A DNA stretch of 64,000 nt, taken from assembly GCA_001643675.2 (NCBI GenBank), contig LSRY02000015.1, forward strand, positions 1,690,001 to 1,754,000, written 5' to 3'. Made by a program: the position numbers and the translations under genes. The notes under the pieces were generated by a model. That model made no database searches. It was not told where the DNA came from and was given only the letters and a program-made list of their open reading frames with translations. The DNA comes from Monocercomonoides exilis (taxonomy: Eukaryota; Preaxostyla; Oxymonadida; Polymastigidae). Positions 23,255 to 33,907 of the stretch are shown here, piece after piece (the first letter of the stretch is position 1; every line of letters begins with the position of its first letter).

Positions 23255-24061
23255 TTACAGTTAAAAAGCATCATTGAATCTTTAAGAATTAAACGCTTAA
23301 TATTTTCAAACTGCTCTTGCTTGCTTATAACTTGATTTGTTCTTTCTGCATCAGTTGAGCTTGATGAAGCTGAATTTGACATTGACATTTCTTTTTTATC
23401 AGATCATCCCATTTATTGACAATTTTTTGATAATTGTCTGTGAATATAATGGGGATACTTGAATGATAATAATGTTCATAACTGTTCAAGTTGAAGAGAA
23501 TCTCTTTTATTAGCAATGATATCTTTCAAACATTTAATATCCGAAAAATATTGACTTTTTGAATTAGAGAAAAAGAAAAAAAAATATGTTTTTCATTTTT
23601 TATTTAATAAAATTCTTACAGATGTTAAAATTATCCAATTGCGTGAAAGATTTGGATAACGGTGTATGAAAAAATCTGACAAAAAGTGAATTATTTGTTT
23701 TACAACTACTCAAAGCAAATTTTGTAAATGCTTTTAGCTGAGAAACTAGAAAAATAATTTTCCAACTAAAAATTATTCTGTTCTACAATATTTCCATGTC
23801 TTTTCTCTTGTCTATTCATCTCATTTGGATTGAACGCTTTCGTAGACAAATGGCCATCGAAGAAAAATTTATCATCAGCTTTTCCATTGAAAATAAAAGA
23901 TTCCCTATATTTTCTCTTTCACTTGCCCTCACTCATTCACACACACGCACACACTCTCAGTTCTTCATAGTCCGTCTCTATTCAACTTATAACCTTTCCT
24001 CTTCACTAACTTCACATCACATCACATCTCATTCGCATCCGCATTCAAACGCCATTCATCC
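23255..24061. other. Intergenic spacer
   Basis: About 0.8 kb of AT-rich DNA upstream of the dehydrogenase. A CA/CT-rich stretch (23930-24060) runs up to the stop of the next gene. No gene or RNA is supported here. Confidence 0.55.
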
Positions 24062-25087
24062 TTAGTTTCTTCCGTAGCTCTTCCTCAACTTGTATCTGCG
24101 AGACAAAGGGCGGGACGAGCTGCTGCGGGCGGTGCTGGTTGAACGAGATCTTCTGCTTTGTGAAGATGTTCCTCTTCTCCACTCAGCAGACGACTCATTC
24201 GATGGATATGAGGGATAAGAATGGTAAGAGGGATAAGAAGGATAAACAGTGCTCGAAGAAGAAGAAGAAGAAGAAGGAGAAGGAGAAGTAGCTGTTCTGT
24301 TTGAGCTTGTGTTTCTCACACGTCTCAAATAGGCCTGCCACCTCGCCTCTCTTTCTCTCCTCTTCCTCTCCTTCTCTTCCAGCTCGAACTGATACATCCG
24401 CATCCACATCCTCTGCATCTTCAGGCGCCTCTCCGCATTCAGCCTCCGCAGCATCGCCAGCCGCAGCTCCAGCCGCGACGCCTCCAGCTCTTTCGCATCG
24501 CGCAGCCGCTCAAAAGACTCCAGACGCCGTTTTTGATTCGCATCAAGCTCAGAAACAGATCCGATTTCGTCTCTTTCTCCCAGGAGATTGGGGGAGGATC
24601 GATAGTAGCTGGAATCATAGAGCTTGCTGTCAGATTGCACCATCTTGCCTGCTTTCCTTGCAATCATATCATCATCATCATCTTCCTCTTCCTCTTCCTC
24701 TTCCTCTTCTTCTTCTTCATACCTCTCATCATCGTCCTCATCTTCTGCATCCAAGTAGCTTCCAGCCCTTCCTCTTCTGTTTGCCTCCAGCTTCTTCATC
24801 TCTTCATCAAATGCCTTGTCCATCGTCAGCTCGCGATGGCGTAGTCTGGCTGTGTCCAAATGCGACCCTTTCACCTCAAAATCACGCAGACTGCTTTCTC
24901 TTCCCCTGGGCGTGTCAAGTGCTTCATATTCATCATCATCATCTTCATCATCATCATTTTCATTGTAATTGTAATTGTCATCGTCATTGTAATCATATTC
25001 GTATTCATTTTCTGTGTCCTCGCTCAAATCAAAAAGAGTATCTTGCGATTTTCCACTCCCAACATCAACATATGCTGCATCGTATCC

Positions 25088-25120
<33 letters not shown>

Positions 25121-26619
25121 TCCATAAAAGCCTGTTGGAATGCCATCACTTTCTGTTCTCTCTTTCCCTGCGATCTGCCTTTCAAGCCTGTCCCGCGTCC
25201 TCCTCTGCGCCTCTTTCCGCATCTGCGCCAGCAGACTGCTGTACAATTCAGAAATGTCATCGTCCCATTCGGCTCCTCCTCTAATCCTCCTATCACTTTT
25301 CGCTCCTACTATACATCCTCTTCTTCTACCAAAACCGCTTCTGCTTTGGCTTCTGCTTCTGCTTCTTCCTCCAGAGCTACTTCGTGGCCGGCTTGAGCTG
25401 CGCATCGAGCTCGCCACACTCGGACTTCTATACGCACTTCCTGGCCTGCTGCTGCTGATGCTGCTGCTTCTCCTGCAACTTCCTCCTCTGACGATACACC
25501 CACGTCGCGACCCTCCTCGACTCAAACTGCGCCGCAGCAGACTTCCCGAGCGTCCTCTGCTGCTGCTTCTGTCTCTGCTGAGGCTTCGACGAGAGCTCAG
25601 ACTTCTGCTTCGGCTGCTGCTTCTGCAGTTTCTGCAATTTCTGCAGCATCTGCTTCTGCTTCTGTAGAATGAAGCAGGAGGATAGCATTCGTCTGGCTTC
25701 TGCAGCATCACAACGCGTTTGCGTCTGTCCCCGTAAGAAGACGCAGAAAGAGGACGAGCGCTGCTCAGCGCCATCGGCGGCTTGGGCGGAAGATAAGGCG
25801 GCGTTGGAGTTGTTCCGCGGTTGACCATCTGTGGCCTTCTCCCTTTTCATTTTATTTCATTTCATTTATATATATATATATTATTTTTTTGGTTGAGTGG
25901 GAGATTTTGATTGGGTTCATTTTTATAAATGAAGATAAAATAAGAATGAAAAAGAAGTAGAAGAAGAAGAAGAAGAAGATTATTTTAAAAAAAAAGCTAA
26001 TAAATACAAATGAAAAGTCATTCACACCAAAGTCACTCACAATTCTTCTGTTGCTGTCTGTTGAGCGTCTCGAAGATGACGACACCGACCGGCGTGAATA
26101 AGAGGCCGACGAAGCAGAATTTGGGCGCAGCTGGCTCATGTTGCGCGACCTGCGTGTGCCGACAAGTGGAGACTGAGGCCTTCCTTTCACATCCATCTGC
26201 CTCCGGATCAGCTCTGCCAGGAAGCGGATCTGCTCCCCTTGCTCCCTCACCTTCCGCCGCAGCATCGCCAGCTCGCTTGAAGCTCCTATTCGCTTGCGCT
26301 CGCTTCTTTCCATTTCCATTTCCCCGTCTTCTTCTTCTTCTTCTTCCTCTTCTGTTTCCTCTTCCTCTTCCTCCTCTTCCTCTTCTGTCCCTTCCTCCTC
26401 TCCGTTCTCTTCGCTCTCCCGCAGCTTCTTCGTCAGGTCAATGGCCTTGTCGAGCTCAACCAGCTCAGCCTCCAAAAGATTCGCCTTCTGCTTAAGCACC
26501 GCTGTCTTCCGCTGCGTGTTGTGCAGGTCGCTCTCAAGTGAAGTGCTTCTCCCTGGCTCTTCTGCTTTGCGCTGCTTCTGGCGCTTCTCGTTGTCGGCTT
26601 TGCTCGCGTCCTTCTGCAT
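24062..26619 (-). CDS. Arg/Ser-rich, acidic coiled-coil protein (two exons)
   Basis: Exon 1 is 26041-26619 (193 codons) and exon 2 is 24062-25828 (588 codons plus TAA), about 781 residues in all. The join is supported by a strong GTGAGT donor directly after ATT at 26041 and a CCACAG acceptor directly before ATG at 25828, both phase 0. The intron is 212 bp and carries a TA microsatellite. Exon 1 encodes a heptad-rich coiled coil (TAVLKQKANLLEAELVELDK), a poly-Glu tract and a Ser/Arg patch. Exon 2 encodes a proline patch, a long Arg/Ser domain, poly-Asp and poly-Glu tracts, a second Arg/Glu coiled coil (near RDAKELEASRLELRLAMLRR) and an Arg/Ser tail. Arg/Ser and acidic tracts fit a nuclear RNA-processing or cytoskeletal scaffold role, but no catalytic or RNA-binding domain is visible. 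Function unknown. Confidence 0.8.
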
Positions 26620-26784
26620 TTGAGACACAGATAAATACGGTTGAAATGAAAATTTTCATTCATTTATTAATTCATTCATTCATTTTATTGTATTAAAAAT
26701 TAATATTTTAATTGCAATTTTTAATTAATAAAGCATTCAAAAAGCAAATACAATATACAAAAATAAGAATGAAAGATAAAAATT

Positions 26785-27597
26785 TCACACATTCAGTTTA
26801 TAGCGCAATAACGAAATTGTACGATCTCTTTTTGCTCTAATTTCCATCAGAACTGCAGCTTCTTTCATTAACGAGTCTGTAAGCTCAACCAATTCGGATA
26901 GCCTTGTCCTCAAAAAACTTGCATCTTCAAGAGATCTAAACTTTTGTCCCGCTGGTATTTGCCTCTGCTTCATTTTGTCCTGCCCAATGAGATGCCCTAA
27001 GCCAATTATCCATGTTTCAAATTCACTAAATTTTAAAATATTAAATATTGATATTTCATTCAACAAATTTCAAAATGATCTTTTTAAAAAATGTGTAAAT
27101 AATATCAAGAAATAACCTTTTAGTTGGGGAATATATGTCAATCGGTTTTGGGTCTGCATTAATTGCAAATGAAAGAGATAAGGCTGAAACAACGATCATC
27201 TCTTCGCTTTGAGTTTTGTTTTGAAGTGCCTATAATCCACAAATATACAACCAAAAATAAACATAAATAAACAAAGTTTGAGTTTTGAAAATCAAATTTG
27301 GTTTTACCTGAGAATCAGGACTTATGACAACTGACTTAATTTTTGAAATCGGTAACATATTATCTGCATCAATAGTAAGAATATCTTTTTTTGGATTTAG
27401 CCAATATATATATTGTCTGGATTGGTCAAGCGCCAGCCATCTCAAGTGCAATCCGTTTATTTCTTGTTTCAAAAGCAAACATCCTAAAATACATTTAAAA
27501 TTTTAACTGAAATTCAAAATGTGCATTCGTCTTTACACAAGCCTTTTTGCATTTTAGCAACACATTGTTCGGCGCGTTCTGGAGTAACGTCAAACAT
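26785..27597 (-). CDS. Small PH-domain-like protein (four exons)
   Basis: Proposed exons are 27543-27597, 27308-27483, 27117-27229 and 26785-27025, about 194 residues ending in TGA. The splice sites are GTAAAA...TTATAG (78 bp) and GTTATT...ATTTAG (91 bp), and both join in frame. The first intron (59 bp) only keeps the frame if its donor is GC (AAAG then GCTTGTG), giving KGCLLLK, the expected first PH strand; this join is tentative. The product then reads LRWLALDQSRQYIYWLNP, a middle strand IKSVVISPDS, and the closing helix EFETWIIGLGHLIGQ with its conserved Trp, which is the layout of a pleckstrin-homology domain (lipid or protein binding at membranes). A helical tail of about 60 residues follows. 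No other domain is seen. Confidence 0.6.
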
Positions 27598-27808
27598 TTA
27601 TGCTAAAAATTCTACAAAACTTCAAAATAATAATAAAGAGATCTACACCATAAGAGGAACAAAAAATTTTGAAGATTTGAAGAATGTTCATTTATCCAAC
27701 GATTTTCATATTAAATTATAGCTGAAGCCAGAAAACATTTTATTTTATAAAAACGACAACAACAACGTTACGAATAGATCTTAACCAAAAGAAATTGAAT
27801 TTGTTCAG

Positions 27809-29276
27809 ATGGGACCAGAGATTTCAATTCCTATGTCGGGAGGTCCGACTGAATCTTCGAGTTCTACAACTTCTAAAGTTAGTGACGAAGAAGTTTTGGA
27901 GATGTTTGGAATTGAAGATGCCTCCCTTTCACCAGCGAAACAAAAGATAATTGTTGATTACCTCCGAAATTCTGCAGAATCGTTGATACATTTATCATCA
28001 ACAAAATCAACTGACCCCATTTCAGAAGCTTTAGTAAAGTTCATGAAACTTAAAACAGATGATGCTGAGGCAGCTGCAGAAGGAGTTCATCAGAAACTTA
28101 GTTTAAAAAAATATTTTTTGTAATTGTAATCATTTATTCATCTTTATGATATTCATTAATTTTCTTAAAAATATATTTTCACAAATGCAAACATTAACAA
28201 TAAGATGAATTCGGAAAGAGTGCGAAATCTGATGGTGAAAAAGCTGATTCATCAAAGCATTTACCAAATGCAACAAGATCCGATTTGGCTTCAATGGAAA
28301 AACGCTTGCGAGAATATGCAAAAGCAGTTTGCCCATTTTTTTTTAAAAAAAATTATGTTGGATGATTTTAATGCATTTCAATAAAGAAAATTGAAGAAGT
28401 CCAAGATGAACTTTCAATGCTTACGAAATCAGTTGAAGAGCCATGGTCTTTTAAAGAAGAGGTTCTTTTTATATTTTTTCATACAAAAGCATAACATTCT
28501 TTTTATTTGTTGCAACAATGTATTTTGCTCATTTTGATAACTTAATGGAATAGGATATCGATAAAGAGAGTGAAGATGATGACTCAGATGAAAAGAAAGA
28601 GGTTTTATCAGAAGATAAGAAAGATGAGGATTCATCGGAATCGTCTGATAAAGATGATGATGATGATGACGATGACGACGAGGATAAAAGTGATTCATCT
28701 TCATCTTCTAGTGAGAAAAAAAAAGAAAAGAAAGGAAAATCGGGAACTTTTACATTACCAGTTGGAGAAACCGCAGTGACATTAGATAAAAAAGGAACAA
28801 AAGCAACTTGGACGATGAACAAAGGAGTTAACATGCTAGTTAATCCGATTATTAAAACAGGAATATATAAATGCGAAATGCAGCTGAAGAACACCGACTG
28901 CATCTCGTATGTCACAGGCATTGGTCTTGTGCAGGCGCCATATACGAAAAACTCTACTTATCTGCTGGGAAGCGACGAGCAGTCGTTGTTTTACAATGTG
29001 ATTGGATATCTCAATCACAACAGCAAAAGGACAAATGAACAGCTGAGATCGCAGGACGGAGATGTGATTGGGATTGAGGTGAATATGAAGAAAAAGACAG
29101 TTCACTTTTTCTCGAAGAAGAGCCAGCTGGATGCATTCTATACAAAAATACCGAAGAGCGTGCAAATATTAGGGAGATGCTACAAAATAGGGAGCGAGCT
29201 GACAATTGTGAAGTTCAAGAAGATTTCAAAGGCGACTGTCAAAGAGAAGAAATCGAAAACGAAGCTTGTCTGGTAA
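27809..29276 (+). CDS. SPRY-like domain protein with acidic Ser/Asp linker (four exons)
   Basis: Exons are 27809-28100, 28205-28326, 28387-28461 and 28554-29276; introns of 104, 60 and 92 bp have GTTT/GTTC donors and AAG or TAG acceptors. All joins keep frame, giving about 403 residues ending in TAA. The N-terminal half has a small helical region (KVSDEEVLEMFGIEDASLSP) and a coiled segment. A Ser/Asp/Lys-rich acidic linker follows, with a poly-Asp run. The last roughly 170 residues are a beta-sandwich-like domain: YKCEMQLKN, YVTGIGLV, LLGSDEQSLFYNVIGYL, a GDVIGIEVNMKKKTVHFF strand pair and a closing IGSELTIVKFKKI, matching the SPRY/B30.2 strand order. SPRY domains mediate protein-protein contacts. 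The ATG follows TTTGTTCAG, which resembles a splice acceptor, so a further 5' exon is possible. Confidence 0.7.
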
Positions 29277-29372
29277 AATGCAAGGGACGAAAAGAGAACG
29301 AGATAATTATATGAACGAGAGAGAAAGAGAAAGAGAAAGAGAAAGAGAAAGAGAAAGAGAAAGAGAAAGAGA

Positions 29373-29428
<56 letters not shown>

Positions 29429-31039
29429 ATTTATGTTGAATGAATGGATGGAGAACAATGTTTAATGACAAAAGAAAAATTGTGTTGAAATAATTATGGA
29501 AAGAGACAAAAAAGAATGCAAAGAGCGATTAATTTGAAGAAAGAAAGAGAATGCTTCTATTTTTTTTTTTCCAATGTTAATGTTTGAAAATTTTCTTTGG
29601 CCTGTAAATTGTTGGGGAAAAATATTTCAGGAGAAAACAAAAACAATATTGGAAAACATAATCTTTCTTAAGATTGATGTTCTTTTAGTCAGCATAGTGT
29701 GATTGCTCGTCTGCTCAAAATTCAACTCGTTTTAAAATTGTGTTTATTGTTGAAAGAATAACATTTCAGAATATTTTTTTCAGCTTATCCGTTTGATTTT
29801 AACGATAAGAATAATAAATAAATTTGACATTCGTCATTCTTTTTTAGTGATTCTTCAAATCTTTTGTTCTTTAAATCGTTGTTGATGTTCCAGCCTCTTT
29901 CAAGTTATTTTGTCTTCACGTCATTTAAACTTCTTCACTTTCATTCATTTATTCATTTGAATATTTTTTTTAAGATTTTTTATCTATTTCTTTATACTTT
30001 CAAAATAGAAGCTAATCATTAGAAATCAGTTCGAAAGAGCAGTTTAAAAAATTTTGCTTTCGGCAACTGCAAATGAATGAAAAAATATAAACATTAATTT
30101 TTTATTCAGTCAACAAACTGCCAATTCTTTTATCGGTTGATGATAAATTGAAGTTCCCAATCTGTTGGAATTAGAAATCGAATTATAAATTTGAAAATAT
30201 CGTTTTACAGATAAAACTTCATGTAACCACGTAAAAACGATTCAAAAAAAAAAAAAAATGTAGTTTTGAAGAAAATACAAGATTGGATTTAAGCGTTGTG
30301 AAGGCTTAACACTTCAAATCATTTCAGAGAAAAATTACAAACAAAAAAAAGTAAAAAAGATATAAAAAGATATAAATAAATTAATGAACACATTTAATAA
30401 ATATTCTAAGAAAATGAAGCACAGCAGTCGCTTTATATGCAAATGATAAATTTGCACACAGCAAAGATCGCCTTTTCACAACTTACAGAATAATGCTCTT
30501 TTAATATTTCAATAAACTTAAAAGAAAATTAATAATGATAATAATAATAATAATAAAAGAAAAGAAAAGTAAAAAATTAATTATTAAAAAAAAATGATAA
30601 AAAAAAATATGAAAAAACGCTCAACCTCAACATCAATGCGGGTAATTGAAGTCTTAACTGGAATTTATCTCGGGAAAATAATATATGATTTTATCTGAAA
30701 CAGATTAACACACTTACAAATAACAATAAAAGCAATAAAAGCAATAAACAAATATAAAAATAAAAAAATGAATAAAAACTTATACACCCCAATAAAAATT
30801 GTGTCACTTCATTTCACAATCAATAAAGCGACTGAAAGAACAATTAGATGCAACTGCTGTAATAAAAATGAGAAAAAGTTATAAATTACATTTTGTAAAC
30901 AAACAAAATGAAAATTTCGCTTGTGCAATAGAGTCAGATCTATTGTTATTGTTGTTGTTGATGATAGCAATAACATCCAAAGCAGACAGTCTAAACAGAA
31001 CTCTATCAAAATTTTTTTTAAAAGCACCGTACAAATGTT
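29277..31039. other. Intergenic region, AT-rich
   Basis: About 1.76 kb between convergent genes. It holds the GA repeat just after the SPRY-like gene, several A/T tracts and a short AAT run near 30540. No gene or RNA is supported. Confidence 0.6.
29317..29427. repeat. GAGAAA/GA microsatellite
   Basis: A run of GAGAAA hexamers that changes into a pure GA dinucleotide repeat, about 110 bases, starting 40 bases after the SPRY-like gene stop. It probably lies in the 3' UTR. Confidence 0.97.
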
Positions 31040-33703
31040 TTAATCTTCCAAATTAGGTGATTGATAGTCCATTGGCACATTACCCGCCACATTCGCAAGA
31101 GATTTCAATGGATCTGTCGACGCCACTGTTGAAATGTTGTTATCTTTCAGCTGATTCAGCTGCTTGCTCTTCATCGCCAGCTGCCTCTGAAGCCTCATAA
31201 TCAGCTCCTTTGCATTCGGCCCCTGCAGCTGCTCGGGTGTCAGCTTCTCCAGCGCCTCCGGGTCGATCAGGAAGTCGTCTTCATCGATGTCCTCGTTCAC
31301 CTGGTCTTTGCTGAGCGAGCTGTCTGAATTGAGCACACTCGACTCGAAATGCGAGATGCCTGGCGAATGCCCGCTCTGCTGCGACAGCTCGTTCGAAGAC
31401 TCAGTCGAATAGTTGGACGCACTCACGCTCAGCTTCATCGCCTCCGAGCTGACGTCGTCGCGGATCGGCGCATACAGCGCCAGGTTCGAGTCCAGCGTGA
31501 GCAGATGCTTCGGGGCGCAGCGCCCGCCCTTCCGGAGGCAGCACATGTACACCACCACCAGCGCGACGACAGCCCCGACAAACAAGAAGGAGATCACAAA
31601 CACAATTGCAAACGTCACTGTGTTGAAAGGCTTCAGATACCCCCGCAAGGTCAGCGCATGCGTCGTCCTGTACTCGTTAAACCCTGTCCCGTATGTCAAA
31701 AAGCACTCAATCGACACGTTCATCGATGCCGGAGCAGAAAGCTCTGACCAACTCGCCTCGCCGTACATGACTGTCTCGTTGTGGAACACACACACCGTGT
31801 GGTTGCTTGTCGTTTCCTTTTTCGTTTTCCCGTCGGTGCGGCGTATCGTAAACGTGGTGTTGCAGGGCAAAAGGTACTCTCCAGTGAAGGTGATGCTGAT
31901 CTGCCTGTCTTCGGGTGTCTGCTCTGCATCAGAAGAACGTGTGTATGCGAGCGAGGTCAGGCGCGGGATGTAGAAATACGAGTCACGCGGCGCCTCGTTC
32001 GTGGTGATGGTGCACTGCCCGTCCCGCAGCATCCACAGCGAGTTCGTCTCGCCCGAGGACTTGTCACCCACAATGTTCTGCAGCGAGACCGTGCCGCCTT
32101 CAAAGCAGATGAGGTTTCTGCGCGCGGAGGGGAAACGTGAGTTCGCTTTCGAATTCTCGTTGAAAACTACATATGCCATGTTTGCTGCGGCTTCGGTTAT
32201 GCAAAACACACCGTTGGAATGGTGGCTGAACGCTGTGTGGTTGAAAGAGCTGGTCTGAGTGAGCTTGTCGACTTTTTCGATGTGGATGAACGAAGAGGCC
32301 CAGGTGCAGGCATCGACCTCCTCTTGGTCTTCGTTGAATGATTGCTGCGAGACGAGAGACGGGAAGGAAGACAACGGATGAAATGAATCAGAAGATGGAA
32401 GATCAGCTGAGAGAGAGAGAGGAGTTTGCGTTGCATAAGCACGGGGTTGTCGATGAAGTGAATGAAGTGAAGAATATTCGTTGCTTGCTCTTTGACTTTG
32501 TTGCTTTGAGCTTTCAGAATGCAATTCATCTGATTTCTCTGTATTCCGTGAGTCATGACTTTCCAGCAGATGAGATCTATTAACATTGTTTACTGCAATT
32601 TGACCGTTAAATTTCTGCGTATTGCTATAATTAATGAACTCATCATCAAATAAATGCCTTTTAAGCTCATTGAAGTCGTCTGTTTCAGACCATTGTTTAT
32701 TGTATCTATCTCCAAAAAACAGCGATCCGTTTATAGAAATTGGGATATTAGTTAAAAGAATGCAAGAGCCTATCAATTTTGTGGAGAAACAACGTAAAAC
32801 AAGAGAATTTTTAATTACAACTTGAAATCCCTTGCCCTCACCAGATATAAGAGCCGGATAAGTCTCTCCTCCTGCTATATCCTTTGCGGTGATATTTTCA
32901 AGAGTCATCGTAACAGTTGACGATGAATCCTCGGGTCTTAAGCAAAATACTGAACCATTCGTCAAATTTATATTTCTTATAACAGAATGTTTCACAGTAA
33001 AACGCTCCAAAATTGTTGTGTGGATGATCGAAGTTGGACTTCCAACAAAATAAAGGTCAGATATCATCATTCTCTCAAAAGTCGCTTCTCCTTTTTTGAT
33101 ATGAAAAAGATTACAATTAAGTTGTGAAACTGCTGTTGGTGATTCACTCGAACTTTCTGATGAAAGAAAGCAACAATCCATAATTTTTGCATTATCTTCT
33201 GTGCTAAATAAAAATATTGAGGATAAGTTTGTTGTTGCTAGTTGTTGGAATTTGACATTTAAATAACTCAATGAAAATGAATTTTCACAATTAAAAGCAT
33301 GATCCTTTTCGTTATTAAATTCAGATGATATTACCATTGATGGAAATTCATCTACATCGTCAGTCAACGAAGAAATGCTGACCTTGTTCATCAGAAGCTT
33401 TTCTTTTTGAAAAATATTTGAACAAATGAAAACATTGTGTTTTTTTTCAGTTTCAAGTTGAAGCGCCTTCATTGTTTCACAAGGATTCTCTTGAGAATTG
33501 CAAGGGAAGTTATTATCATTTCCATTTTCAGATACATAATATGAAACTTCATCAGTATTTTGGTAGTGAACTCCATTTGAAAGAATATCTTCCCCGGAGA
33601 AAACAGGTTTTTCATCTTGAGGAGTTATTTTTTCTCCAATTTTCATAGCTTCCAATGAAAAGAAGGAAACATAAAACAAAAAAACAAAATGCTTCATATC
33701 CAT
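31040..33703 (-). CDS. Single-span surface glycoprotein related to the giant receptors, no kinase domain
   Basis: This open frame of 887 residues starts with a signal peptide (MDMKHFVFLFYVSFFSLEA). Near residue 55 it carries one copy of the module signature (YYVSENGNDN...NPCETMKAL). The ectodomain has many N-glycosylation sites and a Ser/Gln-rich variable middle. The membrane-proximal block RRNLIC...SLWMLRDGQC...YLLPCNTTFTI matches the two giant receptors at the same place. One membrane span lies at about 695-719 (FAIVFVISFLFVGAVVALVV). The cytoplasmic tail is about 165 residues, Ser-rich and acidic, with a final coiled segment (LIMRLQRQLAMKSKQLNQLK), and no kinase fold. Base composition changes inside the gene: the C-terminal half (31.1-32.3 kb) is clearly GC-richer than the N-terminal half. 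It shares a 204-bp divergent promoter region with the gene at 33908. Role is inferred only. Confidence 0.88.
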   Translation of the reverse strand: MDMKHFVFLFYVSFFSLEAMKIGEKITPQDEKPVFSGEDILSNGVHYQNTDEVSYYVSENGNDNNFPCNSQENPCETMKALQLETEKKHNVFICSNIFQKEKLLMNKVSISSLTDDVDEFPSMVISSEFNNEKDHAFNCENSFSLSYLNVKFQQLATTNLSSIFLFSTEDNAKIMDCCFLSSESSSESPTAVSQLNCNLFHIKKGEATFERMMISDLYFVGSPTSIIHTTILERFTVKHSVIRNINLTNGSVFCLRPEDSSSTVTMTLENITAKDIAGGETYPALISGEGKGFQVVIKNSLVLRCFSTKLIGSCILLTNIPISINGSLFFGDRYNKQWSETDDFNELKRHLFDDEFINYSNTQKFNGQIAVNNVNRSHLLESHDSRNTEKSDELHSESSKQQSQRASNEYSSLHSLHRQPRAYATQTPLSLSADLPSSDSFHPLSSFPSLVSQQSFNEDQEEVDACTWASSFIHIEKVDKLTQTSSFNHTAFSHHSNGVFCITEAAANMAYVVFNENSKANSRFPSARRNLICFEGGTVSLQNIVGDKSSGETNSLWMLRDGQCTITTNEAPRDSYFYIPRLTSLAYTRSSDAEQTPEDRQISITFTGEYLLPCNTTFTIRRTDGKTKKETTSNHTVCVFHNETVMYGEASWSELSAPASMNVSIECFLTYGTGFNEYRTTHALTLRGYLKPFNTVTFAIVFVISFLFVGAVVALVVVYMCCLRKGGRCAPKHLLTLDSNLALYAPIRDDVSSEAMKLSVSASNYSTESSNELSQQSGHSPGISHFESSVLNSDSSLSKDQVNEDIDEDDFLIDPEALEKLTPEQLQGPNAKELIMRLQRQLAMKSKQLNQLKDNNISTVASTDPLKSLANVAGNVPMDYQSPNLED

Positions 33704-33907
33704 TTTGATGAAAAAGGCATCAAGTAGAAAAATTGAGGTTAGAGATCAATTTTCAAAAGAAAAATAAACGAAAGAAAAGTCATTTTATTTCACATTTTGA
33801 ACATTTTAATAGTATTCATTTAATAATCTCCAGAAAACTTTATTTAAAAAATGGGTTATGTATTATCATTTGTGAATTATTTTGACAAATTATAGAAAAA
33901 GTGTTAA
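33704..33907. promoter_or_regulatory. Shared divergent promoter region of two surface-protein genes
   Basis: Only 204 bases separate the start codons of two oppositely oriented, structurally related membrane-protein genes, so both promoters must lie here or overlap. The region is AT-rich; I recognise no defined element. Confidence 0.5.

Noticed and set aside
23237-23388. An 18-bp intron linking an upstream Ser-rich peptide to the alcohol dehydrogenase
   Set aside because: The join (GTAAATG...TTTCAG) makes an in-frame TAG and no other donor restores the frame. The plain ATG start is preferred.
24301-25667. Long plus-strand ORFs rich in Ser, His, Ile and Leu
   Set aside because: They are antisense shadows of the SR/poly-Asp coding sequence on the minus strand.
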